64,000 bases of DNA from Tridacna crocea (lineage: Eukaryota > Mollusca > Bivalvia > Cardiida > Cardiidae): NCBI GenBank assembly GCA_943736015.1, contig OX031072.1, forward strand, positions 16,023,501 through 16,087,500. Reading direction: 5' to 3'. A model generated the notes under the pieces. That model saw nothing but the letters and a program-made list of their open reading frames with translations. It was not told where the DNA came from and ran no database searches. The translations under genes were made by a program, and so were the position numbers. This document shows positions 1 to 11,321 of this stretch, piece by piece (position 1 is the stretch's first letter; each line of letters begins with the position of its first letter).

Positions 1-419
1 GGGTAACTTTGAATCAAGATTGGAATGCACAAACTTGCAATCTGATCTTGAATCCACAGTCTTATATTACGAGCCTAGAATCACTAAATGTCTTAATCTG
101 CTTTCTAATTCATATCTACGAGAATTTATAAATTTCAAAGGAACAGAATTTCTCCTTGGCTCAACCAGTCTAGATCAGAAAAAATTAAAAGTATCGTACA
201 GTGTATGTGAAAGATCTTGGTCCACACTGTCCATGATGGCGCATTGAGTCGTACAAAGAAGCCAAGGAGTAAATATTTTTGGGGTTCACTGAGAATAACA
301 TTTTAACATTGATATAACCCCCCCCCCCCCAAACTCTCCCACAGCCCAGAAAAGTTTTCTCCTTTTTTTTTCATGAGAAAAGAAGAATCAATTAATTACA
401 AGCGTTAGTTAAAACTTCG
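1..419. other. No recognisable gene
   Basis: I see no gene or repeat I can name here. A run of ten C at about 320-329 and a T-rich run near 363-371 are simple low-complexity tracts. Confidence 0.5.
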
Positions 420-530
420 GTCGCAAAAGCGGTTTAACTCGGCATGCAAGCTAAAGCGGAAGCCTTAAATCAAGATCAGCCTGCATAGAACGTGCAGTCT
501 GATCTAGCATCTACACTGTCTGCTCCTGTC
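420..530. repeat. Family C hairpin element, degraded fragment
   Basis: It carries the family C core: GATCAGCCTGCATAGAACGT followed by its near complement reading GTGCAGTCTGATC. The flanks are too decayed to find TTAA ends on both sides. The same core recurs many times in the window, for example at 5,072-5,180, 11,023-11,167 and 18,840-18,950. Confidence 0.6.
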
Positions 531-802
531 ATATAAATCATATAAACGACAATCCAAAATACTTTTCTTTTCCTGTAAAACATTGTGAAAAGTGAAAATG
601 TTATTCATCTGGTATCACAAAAGTTCAACAAGCAAAATTATTGACCCCCCCCCCCGGTATATGTTACATTTTCCAGTCACTGTGAAAATCAACATTTTGA
701 CATTTTTTCTTGACATGTTTTCATGTTTGTTTGATCAACTGACAATGGGGCCCTGGATTTTGACAGCGTTCTCAACTTTTGACATGAGTACACAATAAAG
801 TA

Positions 803-1045
803 AGTTATGCTCTGTGAAAAGGGGGCAAAATGTTTTTGCCAAAAAAAGCAGTCCGCGCAGGCTGACCTGTGTCGATATGTTTTTGTCATCCGTACATTTT
901 CTGCGTGTAAAAGGACCTGTCTACCTCATGATTTAGTCGATCGCAAGACAAACTGGATTTTATGCATAATCATGATCATAATCACGTGACGACTTGCTTA
1001 GTAATGCATCTCACAGATGCATTAAACCTCTTTTTGCCAGGGCAG
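803..1045. repeat. Family D inverted-repeat element (MITE-like)
   Basis: The left end reads TATGCTCTGTGAAAAGGGGG and the right end GCATTAAACCTCTTTTTGCC. These are the diverged terminal inverted repeats seen also at 20,958-21,222 and 21,453-21,711. It has no coding capacity. The internal part GCGCAGGCTGACCTG is the family's central hairpin. Confidence 0.65.
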
Positions 1046-1092
1046 GATTTGGATCTTTGGTTGTTTCAAGTAAATATTGCTGTTGCAGGACG

Positions 1093-1423
1093 TTTTCCAT
1101 TATCTCCCGCTAGATGGCATTCTACAAATACACAACTATCTAATTTGGGCATTCTGGGTACAGAACCGGACTACTTTTCTACGCAACAATCGTCACTATG
1201 AATTTCAAACTGAAATTAAACGTTTACTCAATGAAACGCTACCTGGTGCGACACAGTCAGCTATGATCAGATAGCATGTAACCTATGCACCAGCCTTTTA
1301 TTAGAACATCCCTCATAGGCTTGGGTAATAGCTTTGATAAAATCCTACTTTTCCCTCGCATATGAGAATGGTGATAGCAGACAGGTCGAATCTTCGAACA
1401 ATATATGACATGCGCAGACAACG
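1093..1423. repeat. Family F palindrome, one arm
   Basis: It matches the right arm of the complete palindrome at 25,316-26,046. Shared parts include TCTCCCGCTAGATGGCATTC, ACCGGACTACTTTTCTACGC, AGCTATGATCA and, at the outer end, ACAGGTCGAATCTTCGAA. The left arm is missing here, so this is a half copy. Confidence 0.65.
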
Positions 1424-1589
1424 TTTTTTTTTTCCAGAAAGAAAAACTAAACCACAGTAATTAGGAGGAAAGGTACAAGATAAGCATTCTTGCAATTAAA
1501 CCTTAACCTCCGAAATACATTAAACTTTTTGCAGTCCTATGTGCAAGGCAAATCATTTTTTTTTTTTTTTTTTAATTCTTATGGAAAAA

Positions 1590-1705
1590 ACCTTTTTATC
1601 GGACAGTGTAGATCCAAGATCATACTGCACACCCTGTGCAGTCTGATCGTGTTCTTCATGGTCTGTGAAAGGTCAGTGAGTTGCGCCTAGCAGCCTAAGG
1701 GTTAA
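1590..1705. repeat. Family C hairpin element, partial
   Basis: The core is GGACAGTGTAGATCCAAGAT with its complement. The right end is CAGCCTAAGGGTTAA, so the 3' TTAA is kept at 1,702-1,705. The left end is lost in a T-rich tract. Confidence 0.65.
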
Positions 1706-2052
1706 GAATTCGCGTTTACTGCCAAGAAATTTTCCATTTCATCTTTTGAGTAAGTTCCCGTTTTTGTTTGTTTAACAAAAATTAGTCTTTTCTATTTTGA
1801 AAGCACTAGCAGACGAATAAAAAAAAGGTGACGCATATGATAGAATTTGTCTTTGACAAAACTGAAAATATTGTGGGAAAAAGAGTAAATGCTGATTACC
1901 CAGCATTCTTTTTCTTTTCTCACCATGTTTTCGAAAGCCGTCTTACTTGGGGTCGTTAAAACTTGGGGCTTTTGTGGTAACAAGCTTACTGACGAAAAGC
2001 AACAAGTTCAATTGGGAAGGTATGGTATATAGTACTTTACGGAATTCCTATA

Positions 2053-2281
2053 TTAACCCTTTCCCAAACGGCAAATTTTGGACCAGACCAAATTGAAAGC
2101 ATTTTGCAGATTTCAAATTAACAGTTGCTAAAAAGATGATTTTTCTATATTATAGGGTAGAAAACATTGTGGGAAAAGGAGAAAATGCTGGTTACCAGCA
2201 TTTTCTCCTTTTCCCACAATGTTTTCAAAAGGTTTCTATTCCTGACCCGTAAAAAGCAGGGATTGTTTGGGAAAGGGTTAA
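2053..2281. mobile_element. Family A TTAA element (piggyBac-like MITE), complete
   Basis: It has TTAA at both ends (2,053-2,056 and 2,278-2,281). Imperfect inverted termini read TTAACCCTTTCCCAAACGGC against the complement of GTTTGGGAAAGGGTTAA. A central near-perfect hairpin has the stem half GAAAACATTGTGGGAAAAGG. At about 229 bp it is non-coding. TTAA target duplication followed by CCC is the known signature of piggyBac-type transposition. The right end directly abuts the 27-bp minisatellite. Confidence 0.75.
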
Positions 2282-4490
2282 ACTTATGAGTCACATGATA
2301 ACGCATTTACTTATCAGTTCACTTATCAGTCACATGAACACGCATTCACTTGTCAGTCAAGCGAAAACTCGTAAATATATCAATCAGGTGAAAATGCATT
2401 CGCTTATCGGTCACAGGAAAACATAATTCGCTTATCGGTCACAGGAAAACTCAATCACTTATCCGTCACGTGAAAACGCATTCAGTTATCGGTCACGTGA
2501 AAAACGCATCCACTTATCGGTCAAGTGAAAACAAATTCACGTAGCGGTCACGTCAAAACTAATTCACTTATCGATCACGTGAAAACGCATTCACTTATCA
2601 GTCAAATAAAAAACACATTCACTTATCGGTCACGTGAAAACTCATTCACTTATCGGCCACGTGAAAACAAATTCACTTATTGGTTTCGTGAAAACTCATT
2701 TACTTATCATTTATTTGGAAAACGGATTCCCTTATTGGTCAAGTGAAAACACAATCACCTATCAGTCACGTGAAAACGTATTCACTTATCGATTAAGTAA
2801 TTAACTTATTCGCTTATCAGTCACGTGAAAAAACTCATTCACTATCGGTCACATGAAAAACTCATTCACTTATCAGTCAAGTGAAAAACGGATTCACTAA
2901 TCAGCCATCTGAAAACGCATTCACATATCAGTCACGTGGAAACGCATTCATCTATCGGCCACGTAATAAAGGCATTCACTTATCAGTCAAGTTATAAACC
3001 CATTTACTTATCGGTGACGTGTAAAACTTATTCACTTATCGGTCATGTGAAAACGCATTCACCCATCGGTCATGTGAAAACAGACTCACTTATCAGTCAA
3101 GTGAAAAACGCACTTACTAATCGGTCACGTGAAAACTCATTCGCTCATCGATCACGCATTCCTTATCAGTTACCTGAAAACGCATTCACCTATCGGTCAC
3201 GTGAAAACGCACTCAGTTAGCGGTCAAGTGATAAACTCATTCACTTAAAGTAAACGTGAAAACTCATTTACCTATCACTCATGTGAAAATACATTCACCT
3301 ATCGATCCCCTGAAAAAAAGTTCACTTGTCGGTCGATGGAAAAATCCATACACTTATCAGTCAAGTGAAAAACGCGTTCACTTATCGGTCACGTGAAAAC
3401 GCATTCACTTATCGGTCAAGTGATATACTCATTCACTTATAGGTCAAGTGAAAAGTCATTCACCTATCATTAATGTAAAACGCATTTACTTATCGGTCAC
3501 GTGAAAAAGTTTTCACTTGTCAGTCTATTGAAAACACATTTACTTATCAGTCAAGTAAAAAATGCATTCACTTATCAGTTAAGTGAAAAATAATTTACTT
3601 ATGGATCACGTAAAAATCTATTCACAAATCGTTCACGTAAAAACGCATTCACTTACCAGTCATGTGATAAACCCATTCCCGTATAGGTTACGTGAAAGCT
3701 CATTCGCCTATCAGTCATGTGAAAATACATTCACCTATCGGTCCTGTGAAAAAGCATTCACTTGCTGGTCAAGTGATAAACTCATTCACTTATAGGTCAC
3801 GCGAAAATTCATTCACCTGTCAGTCATATGAAAATGCATTCACTTATCGGTCACATAAAAAATCATATACCTATCAGTCACGTGAAAACGCATTCACCTA
3901 TCGGTCACGTGAAACCCATTCACTTGTCGGTTACGTGAAAATACATTCACTTATCATTCTCATTTATTTATCGGTCACGTGAAAACTCATTCATCTATCG
4001 GTCCCGTGAAAACGCATTCACCTATCGGTCACGTGAAAACTCATTCACTAGTCGGTCATGTGAAAATACATTCACTTGTCAGTCTCATTCATTTATCGGT
4101 CACATGAAAACTCATGCACCCATCGGTCACGTGAAAAATGCATTCACTTATTGGTCACGTGAAAACTCATTCACTTGTCGGTCATGTGAAAATGCATTCA
4201 CTTGTCAGTCCAGTGAAAAACGCATTCACTTATCACTAAAGTGAAAAACGCTTTAATTTATCTGTCAAGTGAAAACGTATTCACGTATCAGTCAAGTAAA
4301 AAAACGCATTCACCTATCGGTCACGTGAAAACGCATTCACTTATATGCCAAGTGAAAAACTTATCGGTCACGTGAAAATTCATTCACTTCTCAGTCACGT
4401 GAATAGGCATTCACTTGTCAGTCAAATGAAAAACGCATTCACTTCTTAGTCAAGTGAAAAACGCATTCACTTATTGGACAATCTGGTCCT
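2282..4490. repeat. 27-bp minisatellite array with CACGTG in many monomers
   Basis: Roughly 80 head-to-tail copies of a 27-28 bp unit built from CATTCACTTATCGGTCACGT plus GAAAACG. Divergence between monomers is moderate. Common variants swap CACGTG for CAAGTG or CATGTG, and TTATC for CTATC. Open frames of 70-96 codons in the array are periodic translations of the monomer, not genes. A complete family A element borders it on the left and a decayed one on the right. Confidence 0.9.
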
Positions 4491-4499
4491 AAAAAAACG

Positions 4500-4684
4500 G
4501 CAATGAAATTAAGGATTATTAAGGAAAAGGAAAGTATGGTGGTGACCAACATTTTTTCCTTCCCCCGCAATGCCTTTGTCCTTTCATAGGCAGAAACCAT
4601 CATTTAAGTCACATTTAATTTGTCTGCTTTTGCTGTCATATTGGTATTAATGTCAAAAGCTTTGTTGTTTGGTAAAGGGTCAAT
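4500..4684. repeat. Family A element, decayed
   Basis: It retains the central hairpin in mutated form, the ATTTGTCTGCTTTTGC region, and the right end TGTTTGGTAAAGGGTCAA, where the terminal TTAA has become TCAA. Confidence 0.55.
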
Positions 4685-4835
4685 CCGTTTTCTAAGTATT
4701 CAATAATTTTGTACCGGAAACTAGCCAAGTCTTGCGAAATAACGGATTATCAGCAACAAAAGAGAGCCAGAACCAAATTTCTACTTAGTGAAATCGCACA
4801 TTACTTACATTGTCTTTCTTTCACATGATAATTAA

Positions 4836-4967
4836 CTTTTTACCACATGACATACTTTTAGACTTGCCGAATTGAAACCATTCGCATATGACTAATTGGA
4901 TATGGATAGAAAATATTAAGGGAAAGGAGAAAATGCTGGTTATCACGGTTGGTTTCCCATGATGTTT
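4836..4967. repeat. Family A element, left part, decayed
   Basis: It carries ATTGAAACCATTCGCATATG and GGAAAGGAGAAAATGCTGGT, which match the left half and hairpin of family A. It is truncated where a family C element begins. Confidence 0.45.
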
Positions 4968-5180
4968 TTCACCCTTATCCTGCTAAATAACTAAAATGAA
5001 ATTTTCAATTCGATGGTAAAAACCCAAATATTGTTGTTTCAAGGATATGTTTTAGGGAATAATATCTCCTTACCGGACAGTGTAGATCCAAGATCAGACT
5101 GCACGTTCTGTGCAGTCTGATCTTGGATCTACAATGTCCGCAAAAGGTCAGTGAGACGCGATAAGCTGCCTAAGGGTTAA
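4968..5180. mobile_element. Family C TTAA hairpin element, near full length
   Basis: The left terminus reads CACCCTTATCCTGCTAAATA and the right terminus GCCTAAGGGTTAA, with TTAA at 5,177-5,180. The centre is a strong hairpin built on TGTAGATCCAAGATCAGACT and its complement. At about 213 bp this is the longest family C copy seen, and it shows the internal part that most other copies have lost. It is non-coding. Confidence 0.65.
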
Positions 5181-5889
5181 ATGCCTCCTTTTTCAGGGTC
5201 GTTAGATACTGGGTTTGGTTTAAATGCTGGTTTTGGACAGTTTGGTAAATGGTTAATGTGTTTATTTCCATATCGTTTGAAAGGGAATTATAAGTTTCCC
5301 GTATAAAACACATTTATACGCAACTGCTACTGGGTAAACGTTTCTAATCGAGCATTAACGTAGCTGTTATTACTTGCACAAATCAATTTGCAGTCTGTGG
5401 AATTAAGCGGCCCGAGGCTACAATCCAGTACGGTCAAGTGGAAAGAAGAATTTACCAAAACCTCATTACGCGCAATAATTTGCCTGGAAACTGTACCAAT
5501 TCGATGAGTTCACTTTAGAAAGGCATACTACTAGATTTTGTTTCGAAAAGATTTTTTTTGTCTGATAATCTTAACAAAAATAAATTTCTAATGGACTTGC
5601 AAATATAATATTTATATTTTTACAAGTAGAAAATACGATAAAAGTCCAACTGATTTCTAGATGTTTTCTGTAAATTGTCTTATACCTGGTTTGCATAGGG
5701 CAGCCTTTTTGTGTAATAAGGAACAAATTTATTTGAACACAATGTAGTTCAAACACTATTTGCTACACTAAGAATTTTACTATCGCAGGTTCGAAAACCA
5801 GCCATGAATCTGATCTTAGACATGCCTGCAACAGCTGCTTATATATGCAGCTAATATGACGATAACTGATCGATTCATCGATTGATTGT
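5181..5889. other. No recognisable gene
   Basis: I see no credible coding exon or RNA gene. The short open frame at 5,571-5,756 on the minus strand has no recognisable motif. Confidence 0.4.
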
Positions 5890-6180
5890 TTGATGTTTAA
5901 TGTCGTTTTAAATATTATCTAAGGGCATCTATTCATGCTTTCTTGGAGTCTTTTTTACCAGTACTCCACACAAGTAATCTTTGTCTCTGGCTGCTTTCCA
6001 ACAAAGCCGAAACAATGGTAAGCACCACTGTTGACACAATGCTCAGCGCTGGAAGAGGAATCCTGTCGCGATGATTATCATCAGTCCTTGGAATAAAGTT
6101 GGCCGAGCCTGGAATCGAACCGACGAGCCTCTGTTCTTAAGCCCTGCACGCTACCGGCTGGGCGACCGGGGCTCGGCTTA
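5890..6180 (-). mobile_element. tRNA-derived SINE
   Basis: Read on the minus strand, the head resembles a tRNA: an A-box-like TCGCCCAGCCGGTAG and, 40-odd bases on, a B-box GGTTCGATTCC. A non-tRNA body follows, with CCAGTACT and ATGTTTAATGTCG-type sequence as in widespread bivalve SINEs. RNA polymerase III transcription from the internal promoter is known for such elements. Family assignment is from memory of the group, not from a database comparison. Confidence 0.55.
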
Positions 6181-6599
6181 TAGGACAATAAAATGTAGAG
6201 CCTTAAAAACCGAAAAAGAAAATCAGACTAGAAGTTATTCAATCTTTAACCCATAAGTACATTCCTCGAACATCTAAATAAAACTTAACAGTAAACCCGT
6301 AATTCCTGTAAGATCTGTAAGATGAAGAGCAGGCTCTAAATATGATGTTTTTTCCCACTCTTATCTGCCTGACGGTTAAGATGAATTAGTTTAAATCCAC
6401 CACAAACGAAATTTTCTGCAGATAACTTTCAAATCATGTGAAAATTCACAATAAACATAAATCAAGGTGTACAACACGAAATCTTTTTTTGAGGAAAAAT
6501 ACAATTTGGAGAGGGGAGAAACTGTTCGTGAAGGACAACCTTTTACCATTTGCCTAAATGGTTTCAAAAGTGAACTCACCTCAAAGACGCAAAATGTTG

Positions 6600-6856
6600 T
6601 AATCAGAAGCCAAATTTTCAACTCTATACCAAAACAACAACATTGTATACCCGTTCAAAATCAAGATGTTTGAACAAGAAAAATTAAGTGTGGCCAAAAT
6701 GATGATTTTTCTTTTTTTTATCAAAAGGATTTTGGAAACATTGTGGAAATAGGAGAAAATGCTGATTACAAGCATTTTCTACCATTCACACAATGTTTTC
6801 TAAATCCTCCTTCACTAGGGACTATAAATATTCTCTGGAGTTGTTTGGCAAAGGTT
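6600..6856. repeat. Family A element, decayed
   Basis: The hairpin is visible as AGGAGAAAATGCTGATTACA followed by AGCATTTTCTACC, then TTTTCTAAATCC. The right end GTTTGGCAAAGGTTCC is degraded and no intact TTAA ends remain. Confidence 0.55.
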
Positions 6857-7084
6857 CCAGATTGTCTCTAAATGGTTTCCTTTCAATTTCATCCAATTAT
6901 CTGAAAAAAGGCCCCCTCTACATTCTACATGGAAACCGTTGATAATTTATTTACACACCGAGTTATGCTATTTACTTCAAAGACCTCTTTTCCTTGAAAA
7001 GTACAGCTGCCGAAAAATTTGCACAGAGATTCATAAAAGTGTTGCACTTCACTTCACACGATCCAAATTCTATTAACAGAAAAG

Positions 7085-7321
7085 ATTTTGTACCCTTGGT
7101 AAAAAGCATTTTCTCATTTTCCCACAATGTTTTCTACACTTCCGGAGCAACATTCAATTTTTGTGTCACATTAATTTTTTAGTCTGCAAATGCTTTTAAT
7201 TTGGACAATGTTTTCTACCCTATCATAGACAAAAATCATCTTTTCAGCAAGAGTTGAATTGTCGTCTGCAAATGCTTTCAATTTAGTCTAGTCCAAAATA
7301 TCGTCGTCTGGTAAAGAGTTA
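7085..7321. repeat. Family A elements, two overlapping half copies
   Basis: One half carries TTTCCCACAATGTTTTCTAC and GTCTGCAAATGCTTTTAA. A second follows with GTCGTCTGCAAATGCTTTCA and the end TCGTCTGGTAAAGAGTTAA. The repeated right-half motif suggests an insertion next to, or a partial duplication of, an older copy. Confidence 0.55.
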
Positions 7322-7659
7322 ATAGGATATTTGGGGATATTTGGTCCATTCAAACAACCATGGAGATATTTTAAACAATGTCTACACAGCCTGTTGAAAT
7401 AAAAAAAAAACTAGCATTGCCAAGTACGAAAAAGGGAGATTTTTTCTTAAATTGTCTCCACATGAAAAAGACATCCATTGACGGTCAATAAAAAGGTTTA
7501 TCTAATTTCTCAGTAAATACGTAAGGAAAGGCTTTCAGACAAAGATCTGTCACAAAACCACGTCTTTTCAAGTCCAGGAAACAAGACGGATTGACGTGAG
7601 CCGATAATTGAGTCCCTACAGACGTCTCGCTACATGACCATCCACACAAAACGTATTTA

Positions 7660-9309
7660 ACATTACCTCATGCAGGCGGTACTTTTTGTGTCTTGTAGCA
7701 GTGCAGACGGCACTTTTGTTGTATTGTAGCAGCGCTGACGACAACTTTTGTATGAAGTAGCACTGCTGACAGCATCGTTTTTGTTGTTAAGCAGTCCTGT
7801 GTTGTAGCAGTGCTGAAGGCACTTTTTGTACCTTTTTTTTCGTGGTGTAGCAGTACTGACGGCACCCTTTATGTGATGTAAAAGTGCTGATGGCACCATT
7901 TTCGTGGTGTGACAGAGCTGACAGCACCATTTTTTGTTATGTAGTAGTGCAGACGGCACCTTTTTTGGGATGTAACAGTACTGACTACAGTTCTTGTCTA
8001 TAGTAGCAGTGCTTATTGCCCTTTCTGTGTGTCCTTTTGCAGAGTTGAAGACACCTTTCGTATAGTGAAGCAGTGCTGACGACACCTTTGTTGTGGTTAG
8101 TAGTGCTGAAGACACCTTTTTTGTAGTGGAACAGTGTTGACGACACCTTTTTGAGGTGTTTCAGTCCTGAGGACACCTTTTTATAGTGTCGGATTGCTGA
8201 CAGCACTTGTTTTGTAGTTAAGATAGGCTGACGGCACTTCCTTCATGTTGTAGCAGTGCTGACGACACCTTCTGTGTTGTGAAGCAGAGCTTGCGGTATT
8301 TATTTTGAAGTGTAGCAGTGCTGACGACACCTTTCTTGTGGTGAAGTTGGCTAATGGTACCTTCTGTCAGGTGAACCAGTGTAAGCGAAGCCTTTTGTGC
8401 GTCTTGTAGCAGTACTGACGAGACCTTTTGTGTGTCATGTATCAGTGGTGATAACTTGTATTATGTGGTAGAGCTGACGGCCACTTTTGTATAGTATATC
8501 AGTGTTGAAAGCACCTTTGTATGGTGTGGCAGATCTGACGAATCCTTTTGTGTAATGTGGCCGTTCTGACGGCACGTTTCGTGTGTTTTGTAGCACTGCT
8601 GGCGACACCTATTGAGTGTTTTGTAACAGTGCTGACGACACAATATCTGGTGTATCAGAGTAAACAGCACCTTTAGTAATACTATGGTGTAGCAAAGTTG
8701 ACGGCACCTTTTATGTGATGGAGGAGTGCTGACGGCACCTTTTGTGTGTCTTGTGGCAGTGCTGACGGCACCTTTTGTGTGTCTTGTAGCAGTGCTGACG
8801 GCACCTTTTGTGTGTCTTGTAGCAGTGCTGACGGCACCTTTTGTGTGTCTTGTAGCAGTGCTGACGACACTTTTACATTGTTTAGCAGAGCTGACGGCCC
8901 CTTTTGTATGGTAAAGTAGTATCGACGGCCCCTTTTTGTTTGTGTATTGTAGCAGTGCTGATGATGGCTCCTTTTGCGTGTATTGTACCAGAGTTGACGG
9001 CACTTTTTCTATGGTGTATCACCTTTTAAGTTTGAGTTTTGCAGCAGTGTTAAATGCACCTTTTTGTGGTGAAGCAGTCCTGATGGTACTTTTTTGTGGT
9101 GAAGCAGACTGACGATACCTTTTTTGTAGAGTAGCAGTGCTGACGGCACCTCCTTTGTGGTGTACCAGAGCTGACGGTACCTTTTTTGTGTTGCGGCATT
9201 ACTGACAGCAATCTTTCGTGGTATAACAGTGCTGACGGCACCTTTTTCTGTAGTTTAGCAAAGCTGAAGTACCTTTTTTGGTGGAGTAACATTTCGGACG
9301 ACACCTTTT
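7660..9309. repeat. 33-bp minisatellite array
   Basis: About 50 copies of a 33-bp unit such as AGCAGTGCTGACGGCACCTT plus TTGTGTGTCTTGT. Five nearly identical copies in a row at about 8,715-8,870 suggest recent local expansion, while the outer monomers are diverged. Because 33 is divisible by three, frames stay open for up to 180 codons; these are not genes. The right edge meets the TTAA of a family C element at 9,310. Confidence 0.9.
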
Positions 9310-9459
9310 TTAACTCTTAGTCTGCTAAGCGCGACTCGCTGACATTTTGCGGACACTGTAGATTAAGATCAGACTGCACAGAATGTAAAATAGCTATATT
9401 TGGATTTTTATCATCGAATTGAAAAATTCATTTTAGTTATTCAGCCGGGTAAGGGTTAA
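9310..9459. mobile_element. Family C TTAA element, internally deleted
   Basis: TTAA lies at 9,310-9,313 and 9,456-9,459. The ends read TTAACTCTTAGTCTGCTAAG and CCGGGTAAGGGTTAA. The hairpin keeps only one arm (GATTAAGATCAGACTGCACA). It sits at the edge of the 33-bp array. Confidence 0.65.
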
Positions 9460-11022
9460 AATAAGTGTATTATTTCGTATTCAGAAGGGTAACAGATGAA
9501 CTAAAATCACTAGAAATACATTGTGGGTGCTCCATGAAGCTGTCAGACGATTCTGATGACGCCCTCAACATAGGGTCTAGTGAATAAGTAAGTCTTGCAA
9601 TAATTCATAGTCTTTATCTATTACCATAAAACCAGGTATGTTCGCGTAGGGGAAATCTTTGTGGTTTTCGCGTATTGATAAAAACCGCGAGGGTATCCGC
9701 CAGCGAAAGTTTCAGCTAGACTAAGGTATATACCTAAACACCGGGTCATCTGGGACCGGTTGACAGGGACCCTAGTCAACATCAAAGAGTGTTTTGTTTT
9801 TTTTTCAAAAAATATAAAAATATATCTCCAGAATACCAGTCCGGTGGCATTTTATACTGCCAATTTAAGACGTTTTAAATTAGATGATAATGGTAACAAT
9901 CCTCGAAGAAATGTAAACACGTGTAATGTCAGTATTTTGTTATTCGCCAAATTTAAGAGCTGCAAAAATGTTCACTTTTACAGTAATATGGACCCTCTTG
10001 CATACATACAGGTAACAAATCTATTCATATATCTGTATCTCTGACTTGCAAATACATGACACAGCAGAGAGAAGAAAACTAAAAAGAAAGCAAAAAATTC
10101 TGTATAGGCGGTACATTGATATATTGATGTCTAAACAGCGAGGGACACGGTGACAAATCGAGAAATTTCTGTTGAGGAACAGCGTCTCCCGGAGATGTAA
10201 ATTGAAGCGTCTATGACTGGGCCCATATGTGATACAGGGTGACTATAATAAACGAGATTTTACGGAGCAATTTATTCTAATGTCTAGGTCTCCCTCTCAG
10301 CTGTTTGACATGTTAATCGGGACACTGGCTTTTTTTTTTTCTTGGAATTTAATACCATATAAATGTAGATTGTTTATCTTACTTTATAAGACGAAATTGC
10401 GAGACTTGCCCTTTTTTGTAATTCTTCTTTTTTTTAATTCTTTTATTTCTATTCATATGTCCTCCCCCACTAATCCTCATACATGTCAGGGTTTTTTCTT
10501 TAGGTAGGATATAAAACTAGTAGATTAAAGTTCAAACAAAACACTGTTCTCGCTGTGCTGAATGTTGGGGTATAATTTACATATATTAATTTTGGTCATA
10601 ACTTTTCTTTCGACTAACCGTTAAAAAAGATGTTCTCTTTCGACTAACCGTTAAAAAAAGACGGTCTAAGGTAGTAAACCCCTAACGCTCGTCCAACAAG
10701 GAGAAAAATTCTTGTTTGTTGACTAAAAAAGTTTATTTGATATAATACTTTTGTACATTTTTAGCCGACCAGAATCCTTTGATGTTTATCTTGAAATTAT
10801 TTGTTGATAATTGTGTTAGTTTCCTGAAAAGGGAGATAACTATTATCTCCCTTTCTGATGGGAATATAGTGGTTTTAGATTTATGAATGATAACTCTACG
10901 AAGCAAAAAGTGGCTTGGTTAAAGTAGTACAGTAACACTTATTTTATATCATAGCAAATGTTAAAAGGATCACCAAAAATACGACAAATAAGCACTTTGA
11001 TTTTGGTTTAAACCATGTTATA
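9460..11022. other. No recognisable gene; short direct duplication at about 10,607-10,665
   Basis: I see no gene I can support. A roughly 30-bp unit containing CTTTCGACTAACCGTTAAAA occurs twice in tandem. An inverted pair GGGAGATAAC...TATCTCCC near 10,830-10,852 is a motif common in molluscan intergenic DNA. The open frames at 9,760-10,044 and 10,229-10,507 have no recognisable domain. Confidence 0.45.
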
Positions 11023-11167
11023 TTAACCCTTAGGATGCTAATCGCGACGCACGGATCTTTTGCAGACAGTGTAGATCAAGATCAGACTGCACGTATTGCG
11101 CAGACTGATCTTGATCTACGCTGTCCGTAAAATGTCAGTTAGTCGCGCTTACCAGCCTAGGGGCTAA
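11023..11167. mobile_element. Family C TTAA hairpin element
   Basis: The left end TTAACCCTTAGGATGCTAAT has TTAA at 11,023-11,026; the right end CCAGCCTAGGGGCTAA carries CTAA in place of TTAA. The central arms AGTGTAGATCAAGATCAGAC and the complement are nearly perfect. It lies in the presumed first intron of the receptor gene, 155 bp past the splice donor. Confidence 0.7.
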
Positions 11168-11190
11168 GAAAATATATTGCAACAAATCGT

Positions 11191-11255
11191 CGGTATACTT
11201 CAAAAACCTCGTAACTACAGCTTGTTACAAGCTGTAGTTACGGGGTTTTCGAAGT
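11191..11255. repeat. Near-perfect hairpin beside the receptor exon
   Basis: The two halves TACTTCAAAAACCTCGTAAC and GTTACGGGGTTTTCGAAGTA are reverse complements with one or two mismatches, and the inner part CTACAGCTTG/CAAGCTGTAG extends the stem. It lies 67 bp downstream of the exon's splice donor in gene orientation. Confidence 0.75.
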
Positions 11256-11321
11256 AAACCAACGAATACTTTTTCAAAGAACGCGAGAAAAGAAAAATGA
11301 AAAGCCATAGAGTTTACTCAC

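Noticed and set aside
2160-2236. Family A, C and D hairpins as transcription terminators or microRNA genes
   Set aside because: The stems are very long, lie in multi-copy mobile elements with TTAA or TIR ends, and occur in many places. Element structure explains them better.
2525-3982. Open frames of 70-96 codons at 2.5-4.0 kb (His/Ser/Thr-rich)
   Set aside because: They are periodic translations of the 27-bp minisatellite.
2282-4490. CRISPR-like appearance of the regular 27-bp repeats
   Set aside because: There are no unique spacers; the repeats are head-to-tail, and the genome is eukaryotic.
6071-6256. 61-codon frame over the SINE
   Set aside because: It lies across the tRNA-like head of the element and has no protein similarity.
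7663-9304. Minus-strand frames of up to 180 codons with repeated PSALLQDTQKV units
   Set aside because: The period is 11 residues (33 bp), no non-repeat sequence flanks them, and there is no start or splice context. They are a by-product of a repeat length divisible by three.
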